Counted from the first letter of the stretch, positions 26,300 to 39,123 are shown. The stretch is 64,000 nt of DNA from Homalodisca vitripennis (GCF_021130785.1 NC_060210.1:187124501-187188500), one strand, 5' to 3'. Notes: generated by a model not told the origin, from the letters alone. Program-made: numbers and translations.

Positions 26300-26595
26300 T
26301 GTAGTATAACAAAAAAACTAAATGAGATACAGCTATGAGATGAAACTTTATTCAATTTCTCATCTAAAAATCCGTTAGAAAAAGTTGCATTCGCCTATAA
26401 ATATCTCTTCATAAACACGCGGCAAATCATCATTTGACCTCCTGCACACAATTTTTGGTGAAATCTTCAATTGGCCATAACCCAGTAAGGAAGCATTTCC
26501 GGACCCATGTTTATATGAACTTTTTTTCTTTATTTGTGTATAGTAAAATCAGCTCAGAAAGTGCCGGTAACACTAACCGAATCACCCTGTATATT
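26300..26595 (+). repeat. Candidate end of a dispersed arthropod repeat
   Basis: The segment ends with AACCGAATCACCCTGTATAT, a closing phrase I associate with common interspersed repeats in arthropod genomes. It is preceded by a GC-richer run containing GGACCCATGTTTATATGAAC. No full element or target duplication was found. The call rests on recollection of the pattern. Confidence 0.35.
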
Positions 26596-29279
26596 ATTAT
26601 TTAGCATTTAAAGAGCCATCAAACAATAAATATGAATACATGGTTAATCCATTAACCGTAATAATTCGAGCATTAAATTTAACCATTGATTTTTACCAAC
26701 ATGAGCATTTATGTGGTGTATAGTAAACGTGTTTTATAACATTGTACAGTTTCAGATTTCATTGAAACACTAATGGAAACCATGTTTCTACCTATATAAA
26801 TCAAAACGCTTTGATAACGTTCTATTCTACACGGAGCTTGGTGTATTCATCTGGAACACGTTATAATTACATGCCTGTGAATTGGATATTGCCGTAAAAA
26901 CATCGTCTCCTGTCTCTGGGATTTAGGTGCTGGAAGTAAGGGGAGGACAATGCGCTGTAGTAGGATGTTCAGAAGAATAATGCAACTATAGCGCAAGCGT
27001 AGTTTAGCCATTTAACTGTCCGATAACGTCGGCATTAACTATTTATTTGTTTGTGTAGTAGCAGGGTTGAAATGATCACCAATTAATTCCTCAAGTATTT
27101 ATAAAACTGGAATTTAACCTCCAGTAAAACTAATATAGTTGATTGTAAAGTATTTTCTTGGGTAATTTTCTCTGCCGTTTTAATTTATTTGTGAAATAAG
27201 TAAGTTGCATCGACATAAGAAGACGTTATTATGTTCATACATGTAGAACCTTCTCCATTTGCAGAAGTTAAGCTGATAAGGTCTAACACAAACTGTACGG
27301 CCAAGGCTTACAAGTTTTAAAAAGTTAGCCATATTTTCATGCAATAACTAGATACGTAAGAAATAGTTTACTAAATAGCGTTTAGTTATACTAACGTTAG
27401 CCATTGAGATAAATATATAAAAAGTTACTAGTCGGAACAGTTTCAACTTATTTAAAAATCAAACTTATTAATAGTTGAATTAATAGTTGGTGGAGTGAAA
27501 GGCCTCCTAGTTTTAAATTAATTCATTTAATCTTTGAGAGATCTGCATAAACAGCATTAATTAAAAAAAACCGAATGGCTATTCCTGAAATCCGATGACA
27601 TGTACTTCATATCTAAAACTATTAATATTACAACTTTCAAGAAGTAATTTACGTTAGGCAATTTCTCACATACTCCAATATGTATTAGCTTATCAGTTGT
27701 CCTGTATTTTCACGGATCATAAATAAAATGAACTGTTTTACTCCACCATTTAAACTTCAACCTTTTAGCCAGTTCTGTTCATTGGAGGCCTAAATGATCG
27801 TCATTGCTATAGACAAATGATTTATCATTCATGGTCAGAAATATAAAAAAAGTTTTCTATTCCGAAAGAAAACTTAAAATAATATAGGTACTCTTGTTAT
27901 ACTTATGTTATTTCAGAGCTAATATTACATCAAGATCAAGGATATATCAACCAGTTAAAGAGGTATTTACAATACAAAATAAGCACCTGGTACTGTTTAT
28001 AATCTAATATAACATGGTTTTTTTATTATGATTTTTTTATTCTCTGTATGATGTTTTGTGTTTATAGTCAGAGTAAACATCCTTAAACTTCATAATATTT
28101 TTATTATTTCGAAAAGCATTGTTACCACTATTTATCCAGTTAGATTATTTTTAGTAAATTACCAAGATAGACGTTATTTAGGAAAACATCATGCTAATTA
28201 ACTTGGTGAGAGATGAGAATAATGAGGTCGCTTTATAATTCTGAGCAAACAATTTCATTGCAATGGTAATAAGTATTCATGTCTGCACCTTACCTTTACA
28301 TGTAGTGGTAGAGGGAGATGCAACATTTATTTTCAGTATGATAGCTGACAACTTCTCATGCATTGCTATATCAGCCTGCTGCACAACTTGTGGTATGGCG
28401 TAGGCCTACTTTTAGAGTTCTCTGACTTAATACCAACCATGTTTCATTCTGCTAGTACAAGGAGCAGTTTCAATGCTCATGATTAGCGATGAATTCCAAA
28501 AATATATACTTTCAATGTAGTGAATTTAATACAACTGTTAGGAAACGTTATATGGATTTCAATTTCTTTATATATCAACTATATCAACTGAGAAGAACAG
28601 AGGTAAGAGAGCTTCTACAACTTTATTGAGAACAATAAAGAGAGTTCTTTTGTAAAATAACGTAGGAAGATGAAAACAATGTGTGTAGCTAAGAGAGGAC
28701 TTTTGTTTTATCATTGAATGTTTTATTTTGCTTTACTTCAAGTAGTCTTTTATTAAAGCAATATGTCTCAGTAACTTTAAATAATATTTAACCTGACAGG
28801 ATATACATAATTAAGTTCTTGTACTAATGATAAAGATACTATAAGAGTAAATAATTTAGCTCTTAAACATAAAGAACGGACACAAAAATACGACAATATA
28901 CTTCATGTGCGACTTTAAATTCAATTAATCGATTTTCCCTGGTTTCTTCTGTTACAGCCATAACAATATTTTTCATTGCTGAAAATTACAAAGAAATAAA
29001 ATGTTATTGCCTACAATTCTAACTGCTACTTATCGTATTTTCATCCTCCTTTTTTCACTTTTCAGCAAGCACGGTTTCTGAATTTCTTCGTGTTACTTGT
29101 AATATTAACGTGTAGAAATCTTTTGGTGAATACTCAAATGACAGCGTACACTGTAGTATGCCCTTGAAAGTTCTTAAAAGTCTCTCAGTTGCCTACACAG
29201 GCAATATGGCACACTTAACTGTTCCGTATTTCCATTTATTGTATTAGTTACGCAGAAGACGAAGTAATTCATAGAGACG
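26596..29279. other. Gene-free AT-rich stretch
   Basis: I see no gene, RNA or repeat array here. Confidence 0.5.
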
Positions 29280-29640
29280 ATGTGTATTTGGGTCCGGAGG
29301 ATTGCTTAAGTTAGTTATGAGGACCGTCACCGCGTCGCTTAGGGTTTTGCAAATATAATCGCGTGTTTATGCTTCCTTCATACTCACGAAATCAACCACT
29401 CTCTCTAGCAACCACTAATACTCGTGTCGAGCGACAGCGCTGTATCTGGAGCGCAAGCAAGAGTTGCGATTCTAGTGATTCGACCCGAACACTTGACATC
29501 AAAAACTCATCACTTATTAGTTCATCGACGGAGAGAGTGAGAGAGACCATTAGTTAACTGCACGGCAACCTGAACGCGCCACAGTGCCGCCTGCCATACA
29601 TACCACGGATAGCAGTGCGAGCGATTACTTTTGTCGTGCC
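29280..29640. other. GC-richer, CpG-containing island, candidate promoter or repeat
   Basis: About 350 bp containing many CpGs (for example CGAGCGACAGCGCTG near 29428) stands out from the AT-rich flanks. It could be a promoter with untranslated first exon, or a fragment of an LTR. The frame 29363-29557 has a Ser/Thr-rich product without a known domain. No downstream exon was identified. Confidence 0.3.
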
Positions 29641-31190
29641 TCAATTAATAACTTTGAAATGGGTTATATCGTGTTTATTGAGTACAATAAAATGTACACA
29701 CCTTCATTACCTAATACCATTAATAACACCTTTTCTTACAGTATTGAATTTCGGATTACGGTATAACAGGTTCAGAGCTTCCCGTTATCAGAAAAAATAT
29801 CGTAGCTTTGCTATAATAGTATTCGCCATTTGCAAGATTGTTGGCAATGACCTGATTGATGTACAAAGACCTCTTGCGACAAACGGGAAGCGTCAGATAC
29901 TGTGACTTTCATCCGAAACCATCATAGAGCACAGTCTTTCTTAGAATTTCATAGCACTCAGGAAATTATTCTTGTATATTACTTTATTACAGAGTTGACC
30001 TATCATAAATAGTTTTAGAAAACGCCATTGTTATTCATTTAATTTCTACATTCCGGTCTTTACCTTTAAGAACGCTGTTTATAAGTTAAAAAACCATGGA
30101 GAGAAACAGTATTAATTTATGGCTGCTTAGTCATTAATACAATTAATATATGTATCTTATATTATTCAATGATGAAAACCATGCATATCCATTTATGCAT
30201 TTCTTCATTTCAGGAAAAACCATCATTACAACATTGCAGGGTATTTATAAACAATAATTATGTGAACAACTTCATAGTAATAAAATGTATATTTGTATCT
30301 CAGCTAAACCTTCTATACACACAGACTCTTATTCTTTTTTACGCAGTCAAATGTTCTGCATATAGATTTATCGTTAAATGCTAAATTTAAATCTTTACTT
30401 TATGATGATCCAAGTAGCATTTCTATTACTTCACTAATGTGAATAAACCTAAAAATATGAAAAAAATCTGAAATTTATCATAAGAATTTCTTTCCTATGT
30501 GCTGTAAATTGAAAATTTTTGTCAGTAATTTTATCTTGAAATTATTAAAATAAAAAATAAATTTGCATAATATGAAGCGATCGCATATGTAGGAAGTGTG
30601 TGTATTTGTTGTATGCAATGTTTCCACATGAGATGACAGAACATACTCTCTCAAGCGCACATCGCTCAGTGTCCACTTGCTTTCATTTTAACGGCGATAA
30701 ACATTTATGTACATCATTTTTACAATAGGAAATGTTTTAAAAGTAAGTAGGTGTGTTTAACAACATAGAAATATAAAGCTGACACCTTTAATCTTTTAAT
30801 TCGTTACACTTACTGACAAACTTAAGTGTGGGTAAATCTTGTCGATAAATGATCTTTAGCTGAGAATGATTATAGACCGTTCTTTTGGTAATAATTTATA
30901 CTTTCTATAGCGTAAATAGCAACGCCCTATTTCATTAAAGGGAATGAATATTCTATATTTCAACTGATGTATGTTATAAAGTAGAGAGGGAACCCTCCTT
31001 TAAGAGTATACATTTTATTTTTTTAGTTTGAAATTAAATATTTTCATATGTTTTCAGACAGAGGCATATCAAAATAATAATGCAGGAAATACCAATAAAA
31101 TTTTGATATTCTACCAAATGGTAAGATTAGTACAGACGTGAATAATTCAAATTACTTTGATTAATAAAAAAATATATAAATAAAATATGC
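29641..31190. other. Gene-free AT-rich stretch before the Penelope-like element
   Basis: Small ORFs at 29615-29905, 30169 and 30478 have no recognisable features. Nothing else was seen. Confidence 0.45.
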
Positions 31191-31277
31191 TTAAATCTAT
31201 TCTTTGTTTAAAGGTTATTTTTGACGATGGAAGGATTGTGAAGGAAACAGGATTTTTCCGGACATTTGCCATCGTTC

Positions 31278-32273
31278 AGTGAAACAAGAAAACAGTAACA
31301 CTACGTTTCGAGATCTGCAATCTGATCTCTTCTTCAGGTAAAGAACTAACCTAATACATAATTACAAACTAAGTTAAAATAAACAAATCTTACTAAAGCG
31401 TTGTGGCACGCCTAAGTCAGGAATCACAACCTACATGTTGTTGTCAACTTCACTAACACTAAAGACATGCACTCAATACAAAACTATACAAAACACTAAT
31501 CATTAAAAGTAAACTACGGAAACAGGTCACAATGCGTCTTCACTCGTCTACTGACCACCTACGACTGACCAGAGGGACTAGCCAATGGCAATCGTGACGG
31601 CTGGCTAAAACAAGATGGCGGAAATACAAGGGAAGGGGAACAGGAATGGGCCCTTTCGTTATTATTGGTTCATGCGAGATGAACTTCTTAAAACCATATT
31701 GTGACTCCGCATTGGTTTATTACAAATATCCGATCCGTTTGATACTTTTGGTTTTCTCTTTAGTTCATTTTTTAGAATTGGCAACCAAAGCGGCCTAATC
31801 TCGATTGATGGTTGACTGATTGGTTGGTCTGCCAATTTAATGTATGTTGCCTCAAATTAATTTTCCTTTTGAAGAAATGTGGTTCCCGATGTTATTATGT
31901 GGGCTTCATCCCAATTCATATGATGGTCTTCGGACCAACAATGGTGTGCAATTTTTGACTTTTCTGTGAAACCCTTTCTCGTGTTTTCTTTGTGTTCTTT
32001 TATCCTTACGTTTAGTGGTCTTTTTGGTCTCGCCTATGTATTCCCTATTGCAGCTACATTTTATACTGTAAACACAGTTTTTGGAATCCTGTGTGCCATT
32101 TTTTGGTTTTGTTTTTACGAGACTTTGTCTAAGAGTGTTGTGTGTTTTAAACGCGGTTCTAATGTTGTACTTTCTACCTACTCTTCTAATTTTCTCCGAT
32201 AATCCCGGCACATAAGGGATTGACATAAACGCAAATTTATCACAAATCTGTTTTTCTGACTCAGGAATGATTC
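31278..32273 (-). repeat. Left arm of the Penelope inverted repeat
   Basis: This is the reverse complement of 33290-34284, nearly identical over about 995 bp with a few single-base indels (for example GCGTTGTGGC here against GCCACAAACGC there). It covers the 3' part of the coding region, the 3' non-coding part and the hammerhead-like motif. Confidence 0.95.
31302..31337 (-). ncRNA. Hammerhead-like ribozyme motif in left Penelope arm
   Basis: On the minus strand CTGAAGA (31337-31331) fits the CUGANGA core. A 6-bp stem GAGATC/GATCTC with an 8-nt loop follows, then GAAAC and GTA. This is the core order of a type I hammerhead. Stem III is minimal and stem I pairing is weak, and one extra A precedes stem II. 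Hammerhead motifs in Penelope terminal repeats are established, which supports the call; activity is unknown. Confidence 0.5.
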
Positions 32274-33289
32274 TTCTGGTTCGTTTGCACTTATTAATTA
32301 CTAATTGAGGGTATCCATTGCTTCTGAGATCCGATTCAATTTTCTTAAATTCTTCTTTTAGTCCATCTTTATCTGAGCACAAGCTCTTTGCTCTATCAAA
32401 CAACGAGTAGGCTACTCCTTCTTTGACAGATTTTTGATGGTTGGATTGATAATTTAAATATTTTCCTGTGTGTGTTATCTTTCGAAAAACAGTTGTCTTA
32501 AGGACATCCCTATCTCTTAATACACACACATCCAAAAAGGGAAGCTTGTTTTGGACTTCCACTTCCATTGTGAGGCGGATGGAAGGAGAAATACTATTAA
32601 TGTGATTCAAAAAATTATTTAATTCAATGTATCCATGAGAAAAAATAACAAAGGTATCATCCACATACCTCCACCAAATCTTCGGTTTGAACTGAGCTGA
32701 AAGCCAAAGCTTTTCGCTCGAATTCCTCCATAAAGATATTGGCGAAAATAGGAGGACAGTGGAGAACCCATTGCCATCCCCTCATCTTGACGGTAAATTT
32801 TACCCTCTAACTCAAAATAATTGCATTGAGTGCATAGTTCTAACAGTTCCATAATTACTGGCACGGGAAGTTTAGTTCTATCCTTTAATGTTTGGTCTTC
32901 TTTGAGACGTGATTTAATAATTCCGAGAGTTTCTGGAACTGGTACATTTGTAAATAGACTTTCGACATCAAAACTTACCAGTTTGTCAGTTTCAGTCAAC
33001 TTTAGGGATTTTGACTTCTCTACGAAATCCCTGGAATTTTTGATGAAAGAGTCAGTTTTTCCTACCAATGGCGTTAAGATGTCCAAGAGGACTTTAGACA
33101 ATTCCCTGCAAGGTGAATCACGAGAACTAATGATGGGCCGAAGAGGGATGGTAGGTTTGTGGATTTTGGGAAGGCCATACATATGGGGGATTTTTGAGTG
33201 GTGAGGAGTTAATTTAGATCTAAATTTATCTGAAAAAAATTCTTTATGTTTTTCTTAAGGTGTTTGCTACTTTGCGTTCAAATATTTCT
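31662..33289 (-). pseudogene. Broken Penelope-like RT / GIY-YIG endonuclease gene
   Basis: Read on the minus strand, the order is the YGLPKIHKP motif (about 33180-33150), RT motif A (VSFDVESLFTNVP), motif B (QDEGMAMGSPLS, near 32765), motif C YVDD (32656-32667), then a GIY-YIG nuclease start (VYSIKCSC and EYIGET, near 32040-32080) and the stop at 31662-31664. These motifs in this order identify a Penelope-like element; its protein reverse-transcribes element RNA and nicks the target. The 5' end is missing beyond 33289. Frameshifts are visible near 33245, 32755, 32693 and 32026; the last cuts the nuclease just after its first motif. The gene is therefore inactive. Confidence 0.9.
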
Positions 33290-33899
33290 GAATCATTCCT
33301 GAGTCAGAAAAACAGATTTGTGATAAATTTGCGTTTATGTCAATCCCTTATGTGCCGGGATTATCGGAGAAAATTAGAAGAGTAGGTAGAAAGTACAACA
33401 TTAGAACCGCGTTTAAAAACACACAACACTCTTAGACAAAGTCTCGTAAAAACAAAACCAAAAAATGGCACACAGGATTCCAAAAACTGTGTTTACAGTA
33501 TAAAATGTAGCTGCAATAGGGAATACCATAGGCGAGACAAAAAGACCACTAAACGTAAGGATAAAAGAACACAAAGAAAACACGAGAAAGGGTTTCACAG
33601 AAAAGTCAAAAATTGCACACCATTGTTGGTCCGAAGACCATCATATGAATTGGGATGAAGCCCACATAATACATCGGGAACCACATTTCTTCAAAAGGAA
33701 ATTAATTGAGGCAACATACATTAAATTGGCAGACCAACCAATCAGTCAACCATCAATCGAGATTAGGCCGCTTTGGTTGCCAATTCTAAAAAATGAACTA
33801 AAGAGAAAACCAAAAGTATCAAACGGATCGGATATTTGTAATAAACCAATGCGGAGTCACAATATGGTTTTAAGAAGTTCATCTCGCATGAACCAATAA
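33290..33899 (+). pseudogene. 5'-truncated Penelope GIY-YIG endonuclease fragment
   Basis: This matches the last part of the minus-strand copy. It starts within the linker before the nuclease, contains the GIY-YIG region, and ends at TAA 33897-33899; the last 84 codons are open from 33645. Single-base insertions at about 33415 and 33526 break the frame. The base that shifts the other copy at about 32026 is absent here, so the two copies carry different lesions. No RT is present. Confidence 0.85.
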
Positions 33900-34224
33900 T
33901 AACGAAAGGGCCCATTCCTGTTCCCCTTCCCTTGTATTTCCGCCATCTTGTTTTAGCCAGCCGTCACGATTGCCATTGGCTAGTCCCTCTGGTCAGTCGT
34001 AGGTGGTCAGTAGACGAGTGAAGACGCATTGTGACCTGTTTCCGTAGTTTACTTTTAATGATTAGTGTTTTGTATAGTTTTGTATTGAGTGCATGTCTTT
34101 AGTGTTAGTGAAGTTGACAACAACATGTAGGTTGTGATTCCTGACTTAGGCGTGCCACAAACGCTTTAGTAAGATTTGTTTATTTTAACTTAGTTTGTAA
34201 TTATGTATTAGGTTAGTTCTTTAC

Positions 34225-34260
34225 CTGAAGAAGAGATCAGATTGCAGATCTCGAAACGTA
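34225..34260 (+). ncRNA. Hammerhead-like ribozyme motif in right Penelope arm
   Basis: Identical copy of the motif, on the plus strand: CTGAAGA at 34225-34231, stem GAGATC/GATCTC, and GAAAC at 34253-34257. The motif lies just before the outer end of the arm. Confidence 0.5.
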
Positions 34261-34293
34261 GTGTTACTGTTTTCTTGTTTCACTTAAATCTAT

Positions 34294-36702
34294 GTCGTAT
34301 AATTTTGGACAACTGAGAAAGATGACACATTTAAATCCTCCAATTTTATTGCTATATATTTTTGATAGTATATTAGTAGCAAGTGACCCTAGTATAACAG
34401 TAAATATAGTTCCTTTTATAAATAGCAAGAAATACCTAGCTTTCCATCAGTTGAATAGAATTACATCAGCGGAAGTGACCCTTAGAGTCGTAACGGGGAA
34501 CGGGAATGCAGTAACAGAGGCTGTACGAGCGTTCCTCTGCAATTTGTGGTTAGACATGTACAAGTAAGTGTTAGCTAATAGGGATAAATATTGCGCTCCA
34601 GTTTGGAGATTAATTTCTCCGAAGGAAATGCTCAATAGGAGACGCCCACAGTTCCAAGAACTTTAAATAAAATTAGAATTAGATATTAATGGATTAATAC
34701 ATTATACTTACACGCTAATAAACTAGAAAATATTCTTTCTTACTTACAAACTTGTAATAGTTCAACGAACTAATCCACAAAAAAAGCTACCAAGAAATAT
34801 TACAGTTTTAAACCTATTCTAAATTTTCATTTCTTACTGTATATGTACTTTTCCTTCGGCTGACCTATAATATTTAATACCAAGTACAACTCCGTCATCT
34901 AAACGTGACTTAGACAAATTGTATGAAGCGGGAACAAGTTATTCAACAATACAAATAAACAATGGCATATTATATTTAATATCTGAATACTATTCCTAAG
35001 TCGATGGAAAGAATACCACAAAATATTTTGTATGGTAAAGTTAGTTCCAGCCAATTCGATTTTAGTGTTTAATCAGACCTTCAGGTTAGTAGAACTCTGT
35101 TCCTATGTTTACCTGAGCCCTCTATCAAGCCTTTCAAGATGTATTCGTTACGTTCCCTACCAAAGATATTATTATTGATTATTAGTTATTCGAGATATTA
35201 TTATATACTTTACATCATAGCTATTTAATATAACTTTCCAGAAGACGGAAAAGTTGTAAACGTTGAGCGAGGAATCACAGAAATTAATTTTATAACATTA
35301 AGAACGGTTTTTTAGTTTTGTAAATCGTAATTATTTTAGTTGAATGTAATTTAAATGTAAGAAATGTATTTTAATGTTTAAACATTTCAGAAGGAAGTTA
35401 TTGTTTATAAAAAAATGTGTCATTCTCTTAAGTAATTTTCATGTATATGGTAAAAGTTTAATTAATTTATGACATCAGATAATTATCTTTGGGTCTGTTT
35501 ACAAGACGCCACTAAAAGCATTAGCCATCCATTTCTCGACTACTTTCACACAGAAAGTTTTATACCTACAATAAGCTTACGTATCATCAACTATTGACAT
35601 ATTTTACATTACAATACTTTCTGTTGTTATTGGAAGGTTCAACCGTTCACAAACCACGTATTTTTATTTATCACACAAAGAATGTCATGAAAGTTTTTAT
35701 TGTTAGAATTACATTATAAGCCTGGAAAATATTAAATAAGGCTACTTTGTAAAGCTAATCCTGTTAGTTTGTATATTCTATATTTGTTTACATAGTTTTA
35801 AATCTTTTCTTTTGGTTCTCCAGGACAAATTGAATTGAATTCTGATGAATCTGAAATATTACAATTGTTTTAAAATTATACGTTTATTTTAAACAACTTA
35901 AGAACCAAACAATTAATTTTAATCTTGAATAAATTTCAATAGTTTTAAAACTATTTGTCCTTAATGTCTCTGAGAACACATTACCCTGCTAACAAGTGGT
36001 TCTTCTCTGAACACATTTACGAGATAGTAAAATGCCTTGGCATCGGTCCACTCCATTAAGCGGTTCCAGCGGTTTCACCAGACCAAATTGAATGGCTTCT
36101 ACTTGAGTCACTTTTACTTTCCTACTTTAGGTACAATGACCAATAATGTACATTTTTCCTCCAAGTATATTTAAGGGTCTAAAATGAATTGACTACTTTT
36201 CATTTGTGTATTAGAGGTATCATATATGTATACAAGCTTTACTGATAAACTTAGTTATATTTCCGATACCTCTGATTATGAATACTATAGAATGGGTAAA
36301 GTATTTTTATTTTATATTTTACGAAACTAGAAAAAAATAAACCCAACAACGGAGCATCGGAATGCGATGTGGTTCAGATTGCTTTTTGTACGGAGCAACA
36401 GAGGTGGGCTGTACATCCAGGAATGAAATTTATTAATAAATAGTTTTACGTAACCGGTACAAACATTCTTTACAGAGTCGAACAAAACCTATTTATTCTA
36501 GGTATAAAAGTCCAATATATTTTGTGTGGTGTTTTTGTATGGAATTCCAGTAATTCCAAAACATATTTTATTGTTTGTTGCTACTTTTTTTGTATCCAAC
36601 TTTTATGTTTTTACACTGAACTTATACATTTCATTAAACTGTTATTTAAATTTTCGTTTCATTACATCATGTAATTTACATTTTTTTACAAGGTACAGAC
36701 GA

Positions 36703-36749
<47 letters not shown>

Positions 36750-39065
36750 ATTTGAGTTGAAACAATAAAAGCTTTGTGAAATTTATCTACAATTTGTAGA
36801 TTTTACATTTCCCAAGAAACTGTAGTATGGCATAGGCAGGAGTGAGTACAATAAGATTCATGTCTAGTCCTTAGATGTAACTGAACCCCACATTTTTTAC
36901 TCAATAGACTGTCACATTTTCTCTTTTCTCAAGGCTACATAAATGTCTTTTCTGTCTGATTGTATTTCTGCCCAAAGTTGATCTCAAGAATGAAGTGAGC
37001 TATTCACTGGAGCGAAGCCTGTAACTCTACATACGGTCTTACCTTGTACATTGACTACACTTAAATTTGGTTAGAAATATATGGTTCTGCTATTTGACGG
37101 AGCAAAGTATGGCTTTAGTTAAAGTCATAAGTTAATCAACCTCTACAGCAGCAGCTCTTAATATCTTTGACCATATGTGACACAATGATTGCATATAATA
37201 ACATTGAGGCAGTGACAGTACATTGGATGATTGGAATGTGATTAAGATATATTGCTTTTGTTTGCATAGGTGAATGAGGGCTATAATACATTAGAATTTA
37301 ACTTATAGTTGAATAATTTTGCTTTACTGACACTTAAACTATTACATCACATTACATTCCTACAGAACATATATACGAGTATGTATTATATTTAAATGAA
37401 TCCAGTATAGCATGGGTGCCTCCATTCTTTTGAAATATGTCTTTATTTTAAAATGACTCTTTCAGTTAATATTTTCACAAATATAGTTATATTGAGGAAG
37501 GAGGAATTTAATTAAAAACTGATATTTTAAAAGCTTTCCTAAATAGGGAACAGGTTCTTAAATTGAACGTTCAGTTCTGTTTCACGTTTTCTGTTATCAA
37601 AACAATACATTTTTACACGTATTTATTTTTACAAATAGTTACATTTATAGTTTTTACAAAATATTTTCCAAAACTAGTTATTCTAATTTAAAAAAAAGAA
37701 GTTATTTACAGAAATTTGACGTATTTCGCTGTCGTATTTTATTTTTTTAACTGTCTATTGCCTTTTAGAATAACACAACTTTTATATCTTTAAGTTTGGA
37801 TTATTCATATTCAGTTCTGCGTTGACTTATTAAACACTTATACGCTATGAGTGGTAAACACTATACTGTAATGATTTACATTCAAGGAAGAGAATACATT
37901 AGTTCTTGGCACATTGTGATTAAGTTGTTCGTTTACCTAAGGATGTACGTATTGTTTTTTTGTGTAAAAGAATCCAATTCAGTGGTGACTTTTATACTAA
38001 GAATAATTCAAAACGGCACTACCAAAATCATTATGAAAATAACTGCACTGTAAGCAAACAAAGCAAATTGAGCTTTTGCATGGTCTGAGCTTTAATGGAG
38101 TATACTGATCAACCTCGACTGCACCAACTTTTAATCTAGACTACCAGAAGTTGACACACAACTCAGTATTTAACGACAACCGCTAACTCTCACTCACCAC
38201 GAGTATGTTACGTAATCCTCTGCCAATTTGACATTATCAGAGATCTCTTAACGTTAGTAAATAACTATAAATTTAAAACAGCTACGTTTGTGATGATGTA
38301 TCTCATTTTGTAGTTTTTGTTTGCTACAAACATCCCTTCCGTACTATGTTTGGTGAGGTTAGTGGGACATTCAAATTGCAGAAATACTTAAAGAAATACA
38401 AGTTACTATAAAATTTTGTGTTAAGGATTTAAAAAGCTCTATGAATTTTATTAAAATTTCTAAATAATAAAAGAAACTACGTTAACGGGGTCGCTGATGG
38501 ATTGTGTTTTTAATTACGCTTTTGAAAGTTAATCTTCCTCACTTGCATACAGTTAATTAGTATTGCCCAATTAAATTTGAATTCCTTCAATAAGGGTGAT
38601 ACGATCCAAACTCTCAGGTACCTTATATTGAGAGTAGAGTAATACTGTAAAAGTTTTATAAATTATATTTTTCCAATTTTATATGGTTAATATTTTTTTT
38701 AAGTTAAAGACAATTGATATGAGGATATCACTTTATAATATCTAAAGCATCTAATAAATAACTAAATAGTAAATAAATGTGTATCATTCTTAGATAAACC
38801 TTGCTCATTATTCAATACAATTAAATTAAATTAATATGATGAGGCGCAGTTCTACTTTGTCATATATAAATATACAAATAAATATTTTTTTTATGTACTT
38901 TTCTGCCATATATTACGCAAAGACTTTTGTGCTGTTTACGTCACGTTATCTTAACCTCCCCAACATCATATTAATTATCGTTATTCTATTTTCCTTGAAT
39001 TAATAAGTGAAAAGGGAGTTGCAGTTCAACTCTTTATTTTAACTAGAGTGATGAGTTATATTTAG
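34294..39065. other. Gene-free AT-rich stretch
   Basis: An open frame of 91 aa at 34292-34567 directly follows the Penelope element; its second half (34450-34567) is GC-richer, but I recognise no domain. An (AT)n run lies at 36702-36748. Other ORFs (36526, 37847) are AT-driven. Confidence 0.45.
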
Positions 39066-39123
39066 TTATTGGCTTCCAGTCCTCGAGCTTCACCATAACG
39101 GCTCGAAGACTGGAATCAAATAA
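39066..39123. other. Imperfect hairpin, 23-bp stem and 12-nt loop
   Basis: The left arm 39066-39088 and right arm 39101-39123 are complementary at 20 of 23 positions, with cores TTCCAGTCCTCGAGC and GCTCGAAGACTGGAA. It could be a foldback relic or a short structured RNA. The stem and loop are short for a typical insect microRNA precursor. Confidence 0.6.

Larger units (their letters stand above)
33290..34284 (+). repeat. Right arm of the Penelope inverted repeat
   Basis: This is the partner of 31278-32273. Homology begins abruptly at 33290 within the coding region, marking the 5' truncation point of the plus-strand copy, and ends at the target duplication. Confidence 0.95.
31191..34293 (-). 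mobile_element. Penelope-like retroelement with inverted arms and 10-bp target duplication
   Basis: TTAAATCTAT occurs at 31191-31200 and at 34284-34293, directly flanking the element, and is the likely target duplication. Between them are a 5'-truncated minus-strand copy (31201-33289, reverse transcriptase plus GIY-YIG endonuclease and 3' region) and a shorter 5'-truncated plus-strand copy (33290-34283, endonuclease end and 3' region) joined head to head. This creates 1-kb inverted arms around a roughly 1-kb RT core. Penelope-like elements are known to carry terminal repeats in direct or inverted order together with truncated copies, so the layout fits the family. The minus copy extends 77 bp further at its 3' end (31201-31277) than the plus copy. 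Both copies carry frameshifts and cannot encode a full protein. Confidence 0.9.

Noticed and set aside
31966..32202. Plus-strand frame across the Penelope endonuclease
   Set aside because: It is antisense to the recognised GIY-YIG frame; the same shadow recurs at 33413-33598 in the other arm.
32830..33204. 124-aa plus-strand frame across the RT region
   Set aside because: It is antisense to the conserved RT motifs A and B.
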